Origin: an uncultured Sutterella sp.
GTDB taxonomy: Bacteria; Pseudomonadota; Gammaproteobacteria; Burkholderiales; Burkholderiaceae_F
Assembly: GCA_900538905.1 (NCBI GenBank)
Contig: UPZS01000016.1
Span: 1 to 40,769 of the forward strand
DNA: 40,769 nucleotides
Direction of reading: 5' to 3'
The notes beneath the pieces were generated by a model. That model had not been told where the DNA came from and did not search any database. It worked only from the letters and a program-made list of their open reading frames with translations. The stretch's first letter is position 1. Each line of letters starts with the position of its first letter. Below are positions 17,112 to 26,913 of the stretch, one piece after another. Position numbers and translations under genes: made by a program.

Positions 17112-18497
17112 ATGGTTGGAAAGAACACTTGGACAATGAGCACGCTCGAGCATGCGCTCGCAGGAGTCATTGTGCGCACGCTCGGCAACACCACGGGGGC
17201 TGATTTGGGTCCGGTGTGCACCGATTCGCGACAGGTGCGACAGGGGAGCGTTTTTGTTGCACTCAAGGGCGAGCGCTTCGACGGACATGACTATGCGGCG
17301 CAGGCAGCGCGAGACGGCGCAAGCGTCGTGGTTGTCGAGCGCGACACGGGGGCAAGTTGCCCGCAGATCATTGTGCGTGATACCCAAGAGGCATTGGGCG
17401 CCTTGGCGCGAGCCTGGCGCAGCCAGTTTGCCGTGCCGGTGATTTGCGTTGCCGGCAGCAACGGAAAAACCACCACCACGCAGATGATTGCTTCGATTCT
17501 TCGCTCTTTTGTCGGTGAATCGCGCGTTGTGGCAACAGAAAAAAATTACAACAACCACATCGGCGTACCGATGATGCTGTTGCGGTTTGATCGCGAAACG
17601 AAGATTGCCGTGATCGAAGCGGGGATCAGTCACCCGGGAGAAATGGCCAAGCTCGTGAGCTGGATTCGACCGACGGTAACGGTGATTACCAATGCGCAGC
17701 GCGAGCATCAGGAATTTTTGGACGGCGTCGAGGCCTCGGCCCGCGAAAACGCTTTCGCGATCGTGGCATTGTCTGCCAAGGGGACGGTTGTGCTGCCGCA
17801 GAAAGATCCTTGTTTGCCGTTGTGGCTTGACTATGCCCGAGCCCGAGGCTGCAGGATCACGCGTTATTGCGAAGGTGCAAGCGCCACGGCCAATCTGACA
17901 ACGCGCCGCGAAGGCGACAAGGTCGTGATCAGCGGCAAAAACATGCGAATTGAAACGACGCTTGCCATCGGGGGCAAGCATGCCGAGCACGATGCTGCGG
18001 CTGCGGCTGCCGCTGCACTTGCCGCCGGCGTAACACCCGAAGCGGTGGCGCGCGGTTTGGCTCGCTTTGAGGCGTTGCCCGGTCGCGGTCGTCGCCATCA
18101 GCTCGCCGGCGGCGCACTGCTGATTGACGACTCTTATAACGCCAATCCCGACAGCATGCGTGCGGCCATCGACGTGTTGGCCGCTCAGCCCGCGCCGCGC
18201 GTGCTCGTTGCCGGCGACATGGCAGAGACCGGAGAGCAGCATGCGGCCTTTCACGCCGAAATCGGACGATATGCCAAACAAAAGGGTATCGACAAACTCT
18301 TGGCCACGGGCCCGGATATGGTTTACGCCGTGCAGGCCTTCGGAGCGGCCGCCCGCCACTACGAAGCCACGGACATGTTGCTTCGGGCCGTGCGCGAAGC
18401 GGTGCGCACGCCTGCAAGCGTTCTTGTAAAAGCAAGCCGTTCGCAGCGTTTGGATCGCGTGGTGGAAAGTCTTTTGAAAGATCCCGGCAAGGCCTAG
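17112..18497 (+). CDS. murF: UDP-MurNAc-tripeptide-D-Ala-D-Ala ligase
   Basis: Adds D-Ala-D-Ala to UDP-MurNAc-tripeptide, completing the cytoplasmic pentapeptide precursor. It is 461 residues from the ATG at 17112; a second in-frame ATG at 17136 gives MSTLEHALAG and is an equally good family start. The ATP loop is GSNGKT (115-120), followed by the conserved TEKNYNNHIGVPMMLL, GISHPGEMAKL and DDSYNANPDSMRAAIDVL. The product of ddl downstream provides its substrate. A 98-bp gap with no clear promoter follows before mraY. Confidence 0.96.
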   Translation: MVGKNTWTMSTLEHALAGVIVRTLGNTTGADLGPVCTDSRQVRQGSVFVALKGERFDGHDYAAQAARDGASVVVVERDTGASCPQIIVRDTQEALGALARAWRSQFAVPVICVAGSNGKTTTTQMIASILRSFVGESRVVATEKNYNNHIGVPMMLLRFDRETKIAVIEAGISHPGEMAKLVSWIRPTVTVITNAQREHQEFLDGVEASARENAFAIVALSAKGTVVLPQKDPCLPLWLDYARARGCRITRYCEGASATANLTTRREGDKVVISGKNMRIETTLAIGGKHAEHDAAAAAAAALAAGVTPEAVARGLARFEALPGRGRRHQLAGGALLIDDSYNANPDSMRAAIDVLAAQPAPRVLVAGDMAETGEQHAAFHAEIGRYAKQKGIDKLLATGPDMVYAVQAFGAAARHYEATDMLLRAVREAVRTPASVLVKASRSQRLDRVVESLLKDPGKA

Positions 18498-18595
18498 CGT
18501 GTTGCGCTTGTCAAGTACGTGCGGCAGTACAATTCGAACTTTTTTGAGGCGAAGCGGGGCCTAGAGAGACTTTATTCCCGCACAGGTTGATCCCG

Positions 18596-19750
18596 ATGCT
18601 TTTGTATATTTTTCAGTGGCTATCCGAAGACATTCGATTTTTTTCCGTCTTTAACTATTTGAGTTTAAGGGCGGTGCTGGCCGCGCTTACCGCCATGGCG
18701 ATCGGGTTTGCCGCAGGACCGGCGGTGATTGCTCGCCTTAAGGCCATGAAAATTGGCCAAGCCGTGCGCGGGTACGGTCCCAAAAGCCATCTGGTCAAAG
18801 ACGGCACGCCGACGATGGGCGGCGCCCTGATTTTGGTTTCGATCGGCATTTCCACCCTGCTTTGGATGGATCTGTCCAATCGCTTCGTGTGGGTGGTGCT
18901 GTTCGTGACGCTCGGCTATGGTGCAATCGGTTGGACCGATGACTATCGCAAGGTTGTGCATCACAATCCCGAGGGCATGAGCGCGCGTGAAAAATTCGCC
19001 TGGCAAAGCTTGATCGGTCTGATTGCGGCTGTGTATTTGGCCTTCACACTTTCGATGCCGGAAGAGGCCGGCGTCTGGTCGGCCATTTGGGCGTGGATCA
19101 AAAGCGGCTTTACGTTCAGCTCTCCGGGCAAACTGTGGCTCACGGTGCCGTTTTTCAAACAAATCGCGTTTCCCTTCGGCGTCTTCGGTTTCGTGATTTT
19201 CACCTACATTGTGATCGTGGGCACTTCCAATGCGGTCAATCTCACCGACGGTCTGGACGGTCTGGCGATTTTGCCTTGCGTGATGGTGGGGTCGGCACTG
19301 GGCATCTTTGCCTACGTGGTGGGGCGTCCCGACTACGCGCAGTATCTTTATTTCGAATACATTCGCGGTGCGGGTGAACTCGTCGTGGTTTGCGCGGCGC
19401 TCGCGGGAGCCGGACTCGCGTTTTTATGGTTTAACTGCTATCCCGCGCAGGTCTTCATGGGCGACGTGGGAGCTTTGGCCTTGGGCGGCGCCTTGGGGAC
19501 CATCGCGGTGATCACGCGTCAGGAAATTGTTCTGGCCATCATGGGCGGCATCTTTGTGGTCGAAACGCTCTCGGTGATGATTCAGACGACCTACTTCCGT
19601 CTGACGCACGGCAAACGTGTCTTCCTGATGGCGCCGATTCACCATCACTTCGAGCTCAAAGGCTGGAAGGAGACGCAGGTGGTGGTGCGGTTTTGGATCA
19701 TCACGTTTGTCCTGGTGCTCATCGGTCTGTCTACCCTTAAAATTCGCTGA
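18596..19750 (+). CDS. mraY: Phospho-MurNAc-pentapeptide translocase
   Basis: Integral membrane enzyme that transfers phospho-MurNAc-pentapeptide to undecaprenyl phosphate, forming lipid I. The 384-residue protein has about ten hydrophobic segments. Conserved cytoplasmic motifs are [18 protein letters not shown] (the Asp pair), [25 protein letters not shown] and [15 protein letters not shown]. The ATG at 18596 is preferred to an upstream TTG at 18587, since it begins with MLLYIFQWL and has CAGG nine bases upstream. It sits between murF and murD as usual. Confidence 0.98.
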   Translation: MLLYIFQWLSEDIRFFSVFNYLSLRAVLAALTAMAIGFAAGPAVIARLKAMKIGQAVRGYGPKSHLVKDGTPTMGGALILVSIGISTLLWMDLSNRFVWVVLFVTLGYGAIGWTDDYRKVVHHNPEGMSAREKFAWQSLIGLIAAVYLAFTLSMPEEAGVWSAIWAWIKSGFTFSSPGKLWLTVPFFKQIAFPFGVFGFVIFTYIVIVGTSNAVNLTDGLDGLAILPCVMVGSALGIFAYVVGRPDYAQYLYFEYIRGAGELVVVCAALAGAGLAFLWFNCYPAQVFMGDVGALALGGALGTIAVITRQEIVLAIMGGIFVVETLSVMIQTTYFRLTHGKRVFLMAPIHHHFELKGWKETQVVVRFWIITFVLVLIGLSTLKIR

Positions 19751-19776
19751 TCAATCAGACGGTTAAAGACAAGCGT

Positions 19777-19809
19777 ACGCGCCGTCGGCCGACACGGGCA
19801 ACGGCGCGT
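19777..19809 (+). other. Stem-loop between mraY and murD
   Basis: ACGCGCCGT (19777-19785) pairs perfectly with ACGGCGCGT (19801-19809) across a 15-base loop. TTGTG follows, not a T-run, so it is a weak terminator at best and may be an mRNA stability or processing element inside the operon. Confidence 0.4.
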
Positions 19810-19830
19810 TTGTGTAAAAGAGAGGAAGCT

Positions 19831-21339
19831 GTGGCGCATATTCGCTTGGAAAACGGACGTAAGGCGTTGGTGCTCGGATGCGGCACGTCAGGGGCCGCGG
19901 CGGCTCGGTTTTTGCATTCCCGCGGCTGGCAGACCACGATTGTCGATACAGCCGCCAATCCGTCCGGTCTGAAGCTCTTTGAATCCGACGCATCCAAACC
20001 GCAGTTCGTTTGCTCGGACTTTAACGTTTCGCTCTTATCCGATGGCATAGATCTTCTGGTGCTCAGTCCCGGTCTGTCGCCCGAATTTTCCAAGGCGGCT
20101 GCGCTTGTGACGGCTGCACGGGAACAGGGCGCTGAGGTCGTGGGCGAAATCGAGCTTTTCGCTCGAGAACTCAAGCGTCTGGAAAAATACCGTGCCTACA
20201 AGCCCGTCGTGATCGGCATCACCGGCACCAACGGAAAAACGACGACGACCGTTTTGACGAGCAAAATGGCGGCCGCAAGTTGCTCTACTGTGGTGGCGGG
20301 CAACATCGGTCCGAGCGCTCTGATGGAACTTGACCGTCATTTGCAGGACAATACGCTGCCTGAAGTGTGGGTGCTGGAGCTTTCGAGTTTTCAGCTGCAG
20401 ACCACAACGAGCCTGAATTGCACTGCCGCCGCTTTTTTGAACCTCACCGAAGATCATGTGGACTGGCACGGTTCGATGGCCGCTTACGAAGCCGCGAAAA
20501 ACAGAATCTTTTCTGAAAAAACCGTTCGAGTGCTCAATCGCGACGACGCTGCCACCCTGCGCGCGTTTGAACCGGCCGTGTCCGTCACCTTTGGTGATTC
20601 GGCTCCTGAAAAAGAAGGCGAGTACGGCATTGTGACCGAAGAGGGGGTCGAGTGGCTTGCCCGCCGACCTCGTCCTGCTGTTTCCTGGAAAACGCAAAAA
20701 CAAGCGGCCCTTTTTGGCGAGACGCCCACGCAAGAACTTCTGATGCCCGTTGAAGCGCTTCGCATCCGGGGGCGCCACAACGCCATGAATGCTCTGGCGG
20801 CTTTGGCGTTGATTGACGCCGTGGGACTTCCCTTGGGACCGGCCCTGCAAGTTCTCAAAAACTACGAAGGCGAGGCGCATCGCGTGCAGCCCGTGCTGTC
20901 GGTCAACGACATCGAGTTCATTGACGACAGCAAAGGCACCAATGTCGGCGCCGTCAAGGCCGCGCTCGAAGGCCTGGGTAAATCCGGCCGCCGTGTGAGC
21001 ATCATTCTCGGCGGCGACGGCAAGGGGCAGGACTTTTCTCCTTTGGCGCAGGCTTTGGCCGACTATGCCGACTATGCCGTGCTGATCGGGCGGGATGCCG
21101 ACAAGATCGAAGCGGGCATTGCCTCAAGCGGAATCCGTCTTGAAAAGGCCGGCACCGATTTTGAAGCGGCCGTGCAGATGGCTTTCGACCACGCTGCCAA
21201 AGGCGGCGTTGTGCTGCTCTCGCCCGCCTGCGCGAGCTGGGATATGTTTGCCAACTATGCTGAGCGCAGCGCTCGCTTTGTAGCCAAAGCCAAAGAGATT
21301 GCGGCAAGCGTCTCCGGCAAGTCTGAGGAGGTTGACTGA
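19831..21339 (+). CDS. murD: UDP-MurNAc-L-Ala-D-Glu ligase
   Basis: Adds D-glutamate to UDP-MurNAc-L-alanine. The 502-residue protein (a little longer than the common 440-500) has an N-terminal Rossmann part (KALVLGCGTSGAAAARFL), the ATP loop GTNGKTT (132-138), LELSSFQLQTT, LNLTEDHVDWHGSM and DDSKGTNVGAVKAAL. I choose the GTG at 19831 because AGAGAGGAAG lies a few bases upstream; a TTG at 19810 would add seven residues that include the ribosome site. It overlaps ftsW by one base. Confidence 0.96.
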   Translation: MAHIRLENGRKALVLGCGTSGAAAARFLHSRGWQTTIVDTAANPSGLKLFESDASKPQFVCSDFNVSLLSDGIDLLVLSPGLSPEFSKAAALVTAAREQGAEVVGEIELFARELKRLEKYRAYKPVVIGITGTNGKTTTTVLTSKMAAASCSTVVAGNIGPSALMELDRHLQDNTLPEVWVLELSSFQLQTTTSLNCTAAAFLNLTEDHVDWHGSMAAYEAAKNRIFSEKTVRVLNRDDAATLRAFEPAVSVTFGDSAPEKEGEYGIVTEEGVEWLARRPRPAVSWKTQKQAALFGETPTQELLMPVEALRIRGRHNAMNALAALALIDAVGLPLGPALQVLKNYEGEAHRVQPVLSVNDIEFIDDSKGTNVGAVKAALEGLGKSGRRVSIILGGDGKGQDFSPLAQALADYADYAVLIGRDADKIEAGIASSGIRLEKAGTDFEAAVQMAFDHAAKGGVVLLSPACASWDMFANYAERSARFVAKAKEIAASVSGKSEEVD

Positions 21340-22565
21340 TGGGGCTTTTTTCTCGTAAAGAAACCCCGCAGGCGCCCGTCTATCGCGCTTGGGCCGATGA
21401 GCCGGTTCTCAGAGGCCGCACAACGAGCATGCGAGCCGACGGCTACGATCCCGCCGTGGTCTTTATCACGTTGGCGCTGTTGGCGACGGGCGCGCTGATG
21501 GTGTATTCGGCATCGATCTCACTTGCCGACAGTCCTCGCTACAGCACGACCCAGTACCACTTTTTGTTGCGCCATCTGAGTTCAATTGCATTGGGCATTG
21601 CCGCGGCCTACATCGTTTGCCGCGTGCCGATGCGCGTGTGGTACAAGCTTGCGCCGTGGCTTATGGCTGCAGCCGTTCTTTTTCTCGTTTTGGTGCTTGT
21701 ACCCGGCGTCGGCAAGTCGGTAAACGGCTCGAGACGCTGGATCAATCTGGGGCTCATGAATCTGCAGGTCACCGAATTTGCCAAGTTCGCGATTCTGCTC
21801 GGCGCCGCCGCCTTTACCGTGCGCCGTCAGGACTACATGCATTCCTTCAGCCGAGGTCTTGGTCCCATGGCGCTTGTGATGTGTTTGGTGGCGGGGCTCA
21901 TCAGTTTGCAGCCTGACCTGGGCGCCATCATGGTGACCGTGGCGATCGCCATGGGCGTGCTCTTTCTCGGTGGCCTGAATTTGCGCATCTTTGTGGTGGT
22001 TTCCATTGCCGTGGTGGTTGTGGTGGCGCTGATGATCTACGACTCGCCCTGGCGTGTGCAGCGCGTGATGGCGTATCTCGATCCGTGGAGCAGCGACTAT
22101 GCCCTTAACAAGGCCTATCAGCTGAGCCATTCGCTGATTGCTTTCGGTCGCGGCGAACTCCTTGGGGTGGGGTTGGGAGCATCCGTTGAAAAACTTCATT
22201 ATCTGCCGGAAGCGCACACCGACTTCATTTTGGCCGTATTAGGCGAGGAGCTGGGTTTTGTGGGGGTAACGGCCGTTCTCATCGGCTATTACGGCTTTGT
22301 GCGCCGCGCCTTTGCCATCGGGCGACAGGCCATCAAGCTTGATCGCGTTTTTTCCGGTCTTGTGGCCGAAGGCGTGGGGATTTGGATCGGTATTCAGGTA
22401 GTGATCAATGCGGGCGTTGCAACGGGGCTGTTGCCGACCAAGGGACTGACGCTTCCCTTAATGAGCTACGGCGGCTCGTCGCTGCTCTTTACGCTTGCGG
22501 CCGTGGGTCTGCTTTTGCGAGTGGACCGAGAAAACCGTATCCTCATGCGCGGCGGCAAGGTTTAG
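21339..22565 (+). CDS. ftsW: Septal peptidoglycan polymerase FtsW
   Basis: SEDS-family glycosyltransferase that polymerises lipid II at the septum with FtsI. The 408-residue membrane protein has about ten helices. Family motifs include SASISLADS, GVGKSVNGSRRWINLGLMNLQVTEFAKFAILL, QPDLGAIMV, YLPEAHTDFILAVLGEELGFVG and LPLMSYGGSSLLF. The catalytic Asp region and the SYGGSS signature are intact. The N-terminal cytoplasmic part of about 40 residues is hydrophilic. Its ATG shares one base with the murD stop. Confidence 0.98.
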   Translation: MGLFSRKETPQAPVYRAWADEPVLRGRTTSMRADGYDPAVVFITLALLATGALMVYSASISLADSPRYSTTQYHFLLRHLSSIALGIAAAYIVCRVPMRVWYKLAPWLMAAAVLFLVLVLVPGVGKSVNGSRRWINLGLMNLQVTEFAKFAILLGAAAFTVRRQDYMHSFSRGLGPMALVMCLVAGLISLQPDLGAIMVTVAIAMGVLFLGGLNLRIFVVVSIAVVVVVALMIYDSPWRVQRVMAYLDPWSSDYALNKAYQLSHSLIAFGRGELLGVGLGASVEKLHYLPEAHTDFILAVLGEELGFVGVTAVLIGYYGFVRRAFAIGRQAIKLDRVFSGLVAEGVGIWIGIQVVINAGVATGLLPTKGLTLPLMSYGGSSLLFTLAAVGLLLRVDRENRILMRGGKV

Positions 22566-22616
22566 TGAAAACGCTTTCAGAGACAGAAATTTTCAGTTGA
22601 AACGAGTGAAAGAAAA

Positions 22617-23696
22617 ATGAGCGGGAAGAAATTAGTGATTGCGGCGGCCGGTACCGGCGGTCATGTGATGCCCGGACTGGCAGTGGCCCGTGAAATGCGC
22701 CGTCGCGGTTGGGACGTTCAGTGGATCGGTACGCAGACCGGCATGGAGAGCGGTTTGGTCGGGCGAGACGGCATCGAATTTACCGGTCTTGATTTCCGAG
22801 GGATGCGGGGCCGCGGCTTGAGCGGTTTGATTTCGGGGGCCGTCAAGCTCGTGAAGTCCACGTTTGCCGCCAAGAAATTTTTTGCTCGGGTGCGGCCGGA
22901 TGTGCTTTTTACCACCGGCGGCTACATTGCCGTGCCGGTTTGCAAGGGAGCCGACAGCGTCAAGACGCCGATCGTGCTGATGAACTGCGATGCCGACATT
23001 TTGATGAGCTCCAAGATCGTGCTCGATAAGGCAAAGCTCGTGGCCTGCGGCTTTGCCGGCAGTGCTCGCAGCGCCGCCAACGAGAAAGGGCGCATTACGG
23101 GCAACCCCGTGCGAGTCGAAATCGAGGCGTTGCCCGCGCCGGAAGAGCGCCTAAGCGAACGTACCGGACCGATGAAGCTCTTGGTATTCGGCGGCAGTCT
23201 CGGCGCCAAGGTTTTGAATGAAACGGTGCCCGAGGCGTTGGCAATGTTTGACGAAGACAAGCGCCCGATCGTGTTGCACCAGACCGGTAAGGGCAATGTC
23301 GAGGCCGTCAAGGCGCGCTACGAACAGCTGGGCATCCAAGCCGAGGTCGTGGAATTCATTCACGATATGGACAAGGCCTACCGTGAAAGCGACGTGGTGA
23401 TCTGCCGCTCGGGCGCCATGACCGTGAGTGAAATCTGTGCCGCGGGCGTTGCATCCATTTTGGTGCCCTTTGTCGTGAAGACTACGCAGCACCAGCTCGG
23501 CAACGCCCGCTACATGGCCGGTCACGACGCGGCTGTCTTGCTTGAGCAGTCCCAGCTTACCAAGGAACATCTCTTTGGCGTATTGATGGGCTTAAAGCGC
23601 GACCGTATTCTGCAGCTCGCGCACAACGCCAGAAGCCTGGCGCGCGCCAACGCCGTCAACGCCGTGTGCGACATGATCGAAGAAGCAGCCCGATAA
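22617..23696 (+). CDS. murG: Lipid I GlcNAc transferase MurG
   Basis: Peripheral membrane GT28 enzyme that adds GlcNAc to lipid I, giving lipid II. The 359-residue protein starts with the glycine loop AAAGTGGHVMPGLAVA (about 10-25). It keeps FTTGGYIAVPVCKGA, the second glycine-rich loop VFGGSLGAKVLNE, FIHDMDKAYRESDVVICRSGAMTVSE, and ILVPFVVKTTQHQLGNARYM. The ATG follows a GAAAGAAAAA stretch. It lies 51 bp after ftsW and 21 bp before murC, all on one strand. Confidence 0.98.
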   Translation: MSGKKLVIAAAGTGGHVMPGLAVAREMRRRGWDVQWIGTQTGMESGLVGRDGIEFTGLDFRGMRGRGLSGLISGAVKLVKSTFAAKKFFARVRPDVLFTTGGYIAVPVCKGADSVKTPIVLMNCDADILMSSKIVLDKAKLVACGFAGSARSAANEKGRITGNPVRVEIEALPAPEERLSERTGPMKLLVFGGSLGAKVLNETVPEALAMFDEDKRPIVLHQTGKGNVEAVKARYEQLGIQAEVVEFIHDMDKAYRESDVVICRSGAMTVSEICAAGVASILVPFVVKTTQHQLGNARYMAGHDAAVLLEQSQLTKEHLFGVLMGLKRDRILQLAHNARSLARANAVNAVCDMIEEAAR

Positions 23697-23717
23697 AGCC
23701 TTCCGGAGAAAAGAAAA

Positions 23718-25118
23718 ATGAAGTTTGTAGTCAAGCACATTCACTTCGTGGGCATCGGCGGCACGGGTATGTGCGGCATTGCCGAAGTGCTTTTGAATCT
23801 CGGTTATACGGTCAGCGGCTCGGATTTGTCGCAAAGTCCCGTGACGGAACGTCTGCAGCATTTGGGCGCCACGATTTATCAGGGACACTGCAAGGAAAAC
23901 ATTGACGGGGCCGACTGCCTGGTGGTTTCTTCGGCCGTACACGAAGGCAATCCCGAAGTGCAGGCGGCGCGCCGGGCCAATATTCCCGTGGTGCCGCGAG
24001 CGGTGATGCTTGCCGAACTCATGCGGTTGCGCCGCGGCATCGCGATTGCGGGTACGCACGGAAAAACCACGACGACGTCGCTTACCACCGCAATGCTTGC
24101 CGCCGGAGGGCTCGATCCCACTTACGTGATCGGCGGACGCTTGAACAGTTCCGGCGCCAACGCCAAACTGGGCACGGGTGAGTACATTGTGGCCGAAGCC
24201 GACGAGTCGGACGCGAGTTTTCTGAATTTGTCGCCCGTGATTGCCGCGGTCACCAACATCGACCAGGATCACATGGATACCTACGGGCACGATTTCGTGC
24301 GGCTTAAAAAGGCCTTCATTGACTTTATCGGCCGTTTGCCGTTTTACGGTGTTGCCGTGCTTTGCACCGATGACAAGAATGTCGCATCGATCGTGCCGAT
24401 GATCAGCCGCCGCGTGGTGGCCTACGGTCTGAATCCGGAAGCCGAAGTGCGCGCCATTGACGTGCGAAGCGAAGGCACTCGCATGCGCTATACGATTCTG
24501 CGACAAGGCCATGAACCCTTGCCTGTGGTTCTGAATTTGCCCGGCATGCACAATGTCGTCAATTCGCTGGCAGCTGTGGCCATTGCCACGCTCGTGGGCG
24601 TAAGTGACGAAGCCATTGTGCGTGCGCTTGCGGAATTCACGGGCGTGGGCCGTCGCTTTGCTCAGTACGGCGAAGTGCCGATTGATCCCGAACACCCGGA
24701 AAAGGGCACGTTTACGCTTGTCGACGACTACGGCCATCACCCGCACGAGATGGCCGCGACGATTGCCGCCGCGCGCGGCGCTTGGCCCGGCAAGCGTTTG
24801 GTGTTGGCTTTCCAGCCGCATCGTTACACGCGCACCCGTGACTGTTTTGAAGACTTCATCAAGGTGCTCTCGCAGGTGGACCGTTTGGTGCTCGCCGACG
24901 TGTATCCCGCCGGCGAAGATCCCATTCCGGGCGCTGGCGGCCGCGACCTTGCGCGCGTGTTGCGTTTGAACGGTTGTGACGGTTTGGTCTTTTGCGACAG
25001 CGCCTCGGAAATGCCGCAGGCCGTCCGATCAATCGTCGAGGACGGAGACGTGGTGCTCACGATGGGGGCGGGCAACGTGGCGCGCGTGCCGCAGGTGCTT
25101 TCGGGCAAAATCATCTAA
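23718..25118 (+). CDS. murC: UDP-MurNAc-L-alanine ligase
   Basis: Adds L-alanine to UDP-MurNAc, the first amino-acid step of the stem peptide. The 466-residue protein shows the N-terminal [17 protein letters not shown], the ATP loop GTHGKTT (112-118), [28 protein letters not shown] and the C-terminal [18 protein letters not shown] and FQPHRYTRT. All are standard for MurC. A GGAGAAAAG site lies before the ATG. Together with murD, murE and murF the cluster has the four Mur ligases for the stem peptide. Confidence 0.98.
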   Translation: MKFVVKHIHFVGIGGTGMCGIAEVLLNLGYTVSGSDLSQSPVTERLQHLGATIYQGHCKENIDGADCLVVSSAVHEGNPEVQAARRANIPVVPRAVMLAELMRLRRGIAIAGTHGKTTTTSLTTAMLAAGGLDPTYVIGGRLNSSGANAKLGTGEYIVAEADESDASFLNLSPVIAAVTNIDQDHMDTYGHDFVRLKKAFIDFIGRLPFYGVAVLCTDDKNVASIVPMISRRVVAYGLNPEAEVRAIDVRSEGTRMRYTILRQGHEPLPVVLNLPGMHNVVNSLAAVAIATLVGVSDEAIVRALAEFTGVGRRFAQYGEVPIDPEHPEKGTFTLVDDYGHHPHEMAATIAAARGAWPGKRLVLAFQPHRYTRTRDCFEDFIKVLSQVDRLVLADVYPAGEDPIPGAGGRDLARVLRLNGCDGLVFCDSASEMPQAVRSIVEDGDVVLTMGAGNVARVPQVLSGKII

Positions 25119-25136
25119 TGCAAAGGAACGAGAAGA

Positions 25137-26090
25137 ATGGATTTCACAGCAACGATTGATCCTAAGTCCTTGGGGCGCATTGCGGTGTTGATGGGGGGCT
25201 TTAGCAGTGAACGCAAGGTGTCGCTTTCAAGTGGCTCGGGCGTGCTCAAGGCCTTGCAGGAGGCAGGATGCGACGCACATAAGGTTGATCCGGCTGAGAC
25301 CGACCTCATGACGCTGCGCGGACAGTACGATCGAGCGGTGATTTCGCTGCACGGACGCTTCGGTGAAGACGGCTGCGTGCAGGGTGTTTTGGAATACCTG
25401 CAAATCCCGTACACGGGTGCAGGTGTGCGTGCCAGTGCGCTTACGATGGACAAGGACACGACGCGCCGCGTCTGGGCGCAGTCGGGCATCCCCGTTGCCA
25501 AAGGGTTTGTGGCTACGAGCGCCGATCAGGCTCAGGAGATTCTGGACACACTCGGGGGCGACATTGTTGTGAAACCTTCGGGCGAAGGCTCGTCGGTGGG
25601 GGTTTTTAAGCTCAAGGGTGCGACGGTTGACGAAGTCCGACAGGCGCTGACAGAGGCGCTTCGATTCGATGCCAAGGTGCTCGTCGAAGAGCGTTGGTTC
25701 GGGCGGGAACTCACGATTGCCGTGCTGGGCGGCAAGGCTTTGCCGATCATCGAAATCAAGGCGCCCGAAGGCAATTACGACTATCAGAACAAGTATTTCG
25801 GCGACGTTGTTAAATACGAGTGCCCGGCACAACTTGACGCCGACGTGACAAACAGGGTGCTTTCTTCTTGCGAAGCGGCCTTTGCGGCAATCGGAGCGCG
25901 TGGCTGGGGGCGTATCGATGCGATGATGCGCGACGACGGCAACTTTATTTTGCTGGAATTCAATTCAAGCCCCGGCATGACGCCGCACAGCCTTGTGCCG
26001 ATGGCCGCGCGTGCCGTCGGAATGGATTATCAGAAGCTTTGCCTGTGGCTGGCCGCGCATGCCGCGCTCGACGGCGCGGCTCGCCGTTAA
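25137..26090 (+). CDS. ddl: D-alanine-D-alanine ligase
   Basis: ATP-grasp enzyme that joins two D-alanines for MurF. The 317-residue protein has GGFSSERKVSLSSG (the catalytic Glu of SSER is kept, but the usual ERE reads ERK), LHGRFGEDGCVQGVLEYLQIPYTGAGV, VVKPSGEGSSVGV, YDYQNKYFGD and LLEFNSSPGMTPHSLVPMAAR. These cover both D-Ala sites and the Mg-binding residues. It belongs to the DdlB position in the dcw cluster, 18 bp after murC and 15 bp before ftsQ. Confidence 0.97.
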   Translation: MDFTATIDPKSLGRIAVLMGGFSSERKVSLSSGSGVLKALQEAGCDAHKVDPAETDLMTLRGQYDRAVISLHGRFGEDGCVQGVLEYLQIPYTGAGVRASALTMDKDTTRRVWAQSGIPVAKGFVATSADQAQEILDTLGGDIVVKPSGEGSSVGVFKLKGATVDEVRQALTEALRFDAKVLVEERWFGRELTIAVLGGKALPIIEIKAPEGNYDYQNKYFGDVVKYECPAQLDADVTNRVLSSCEAAFAAIGARGWGRIDAMMRDDGNFILLEFNSSPGMTPHSLVPMAARAVGMDYQKLCLWLAAHAALDGAARR

Positions 26091-26105
26091 TCGGGAGGGC
26101 GGCGC

Positions 26106-26909
26106 GTGAAGCTGGCCCGATCGCTTGTTCGCATTGGCGGCTTGGCTGCGGTTCTCGCCCTGGCGGGAGTCCTTGTCTGGGGCGTCCTGCATTCGCCGTT
26201 TCTGGAAATCAAGACCATTGAAGTGCGAGGTCCGGTGGAAGCGAGCGGTTTGCAGGAAGTGACCCGTACGGTTGAAGAGGCCTTGTCGGGAAATGTTTTT
26301 ACCGCCGATATCGGTGCGGTAAAGCGTGCCGTTGAGGGGATCACCTGGATTAAGTCGGCCTATGTGTCTCGTCTGTGGCCTGATTCACTTTATATTGAGG
26401 TCAAACGGCATCAGTCGGTGGCGATTTGGGAGGACGGTCGTCTGGTGAGCGAAGACGGTGTTTTGTACGTCAGTAACGACGAGCCCATCGAGCGTCTTTT
26501 GCAATTGCCGGCGTTCTCCGGCGATCCTCAGTACGCCGAACAGGCCGTACGCTATTTGCCGCGCTTTAATGAAGAGGCCAGGCGTATTGACGCACGTGTC
26601 AAAGCCGTTAAGGTAACCTTCAGAGGCAGTTGGTCGGTGGTGCTTGAGTCCTCCCGGTTTGATTCGATGGAAATTGAACTTGGCCGCGCATTGACGCAAG
26701 GCGGACCGATCAACCGTCTGCGACAGGTGTTGGACAGCATGGATCGCGTTGTGGCGATGCTCAAGGCTTATCCGGAACGCATTGACGCGCGCTATAAAAA
26801 CGCTTTTGCCGCACAGCTGCCGCCGCAAGCCTACGCTGCTGCGCAAAGCGAACCTGCCGGCAAGTCGACTAAAAACCGTACCCGTTCTTCGAAAGCTCGA
26901 GGCCAATAA
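26106..26909 (+). CDS. ftsQ: Cell division protein FtsQ
   Basis: Bitopic divisome protein that recruits FtsB and FtsL. The 267-residue product has one N-terminal membrane helix (about residues 8-28), a POTRA domain that starts at LEIKTIEVRGPVEASGLQEV, and a beta domain with ITWIKSAYVSRLWPDSLYIEVKRHQSVAIWEDGRLVSEDGVLY, the conserved core of the family. The C-terminal about 40 residues are low-complexity and basic. Start is GTG at 26106, after CGGGAGGG. The next gene, ftsA, starts 4 bp after its stop. Confidence 0.95.
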   Translation: MKLARSLVRIGGLAAVLALAGVLVWGVLHSPFLEIKTIEVRGPVEASGLQEVTRTVEEALSGNVFTADIGAVKRAVEGITWIKSAYVSRLWPDSLYIEVKRHQSVAIWEDGRLVSEDGVLYVSNDEPIERLLQLPAFSGDPQYAEQAVRYLPRFNEEARRIDARVKAVKVTFRGSWSVVLESSRFDSMEIELGRALTQGGPINRLRQVLDSMDRVVAMLKAYPERIDARYKNAFAAQLPPQAYAAAQSEPAGKSTKNRTRSSKARGQ

Positions 26910-26913
26910 CGAA

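Noticed and set aside
18508..18533. Possible promoter before mraY (TTGTCA and TACAAT)
   Set aside because: The spacer is only 14 bp, too short for a normal sigma70 promoter, and mraY lies within an otherwise continuous operon.
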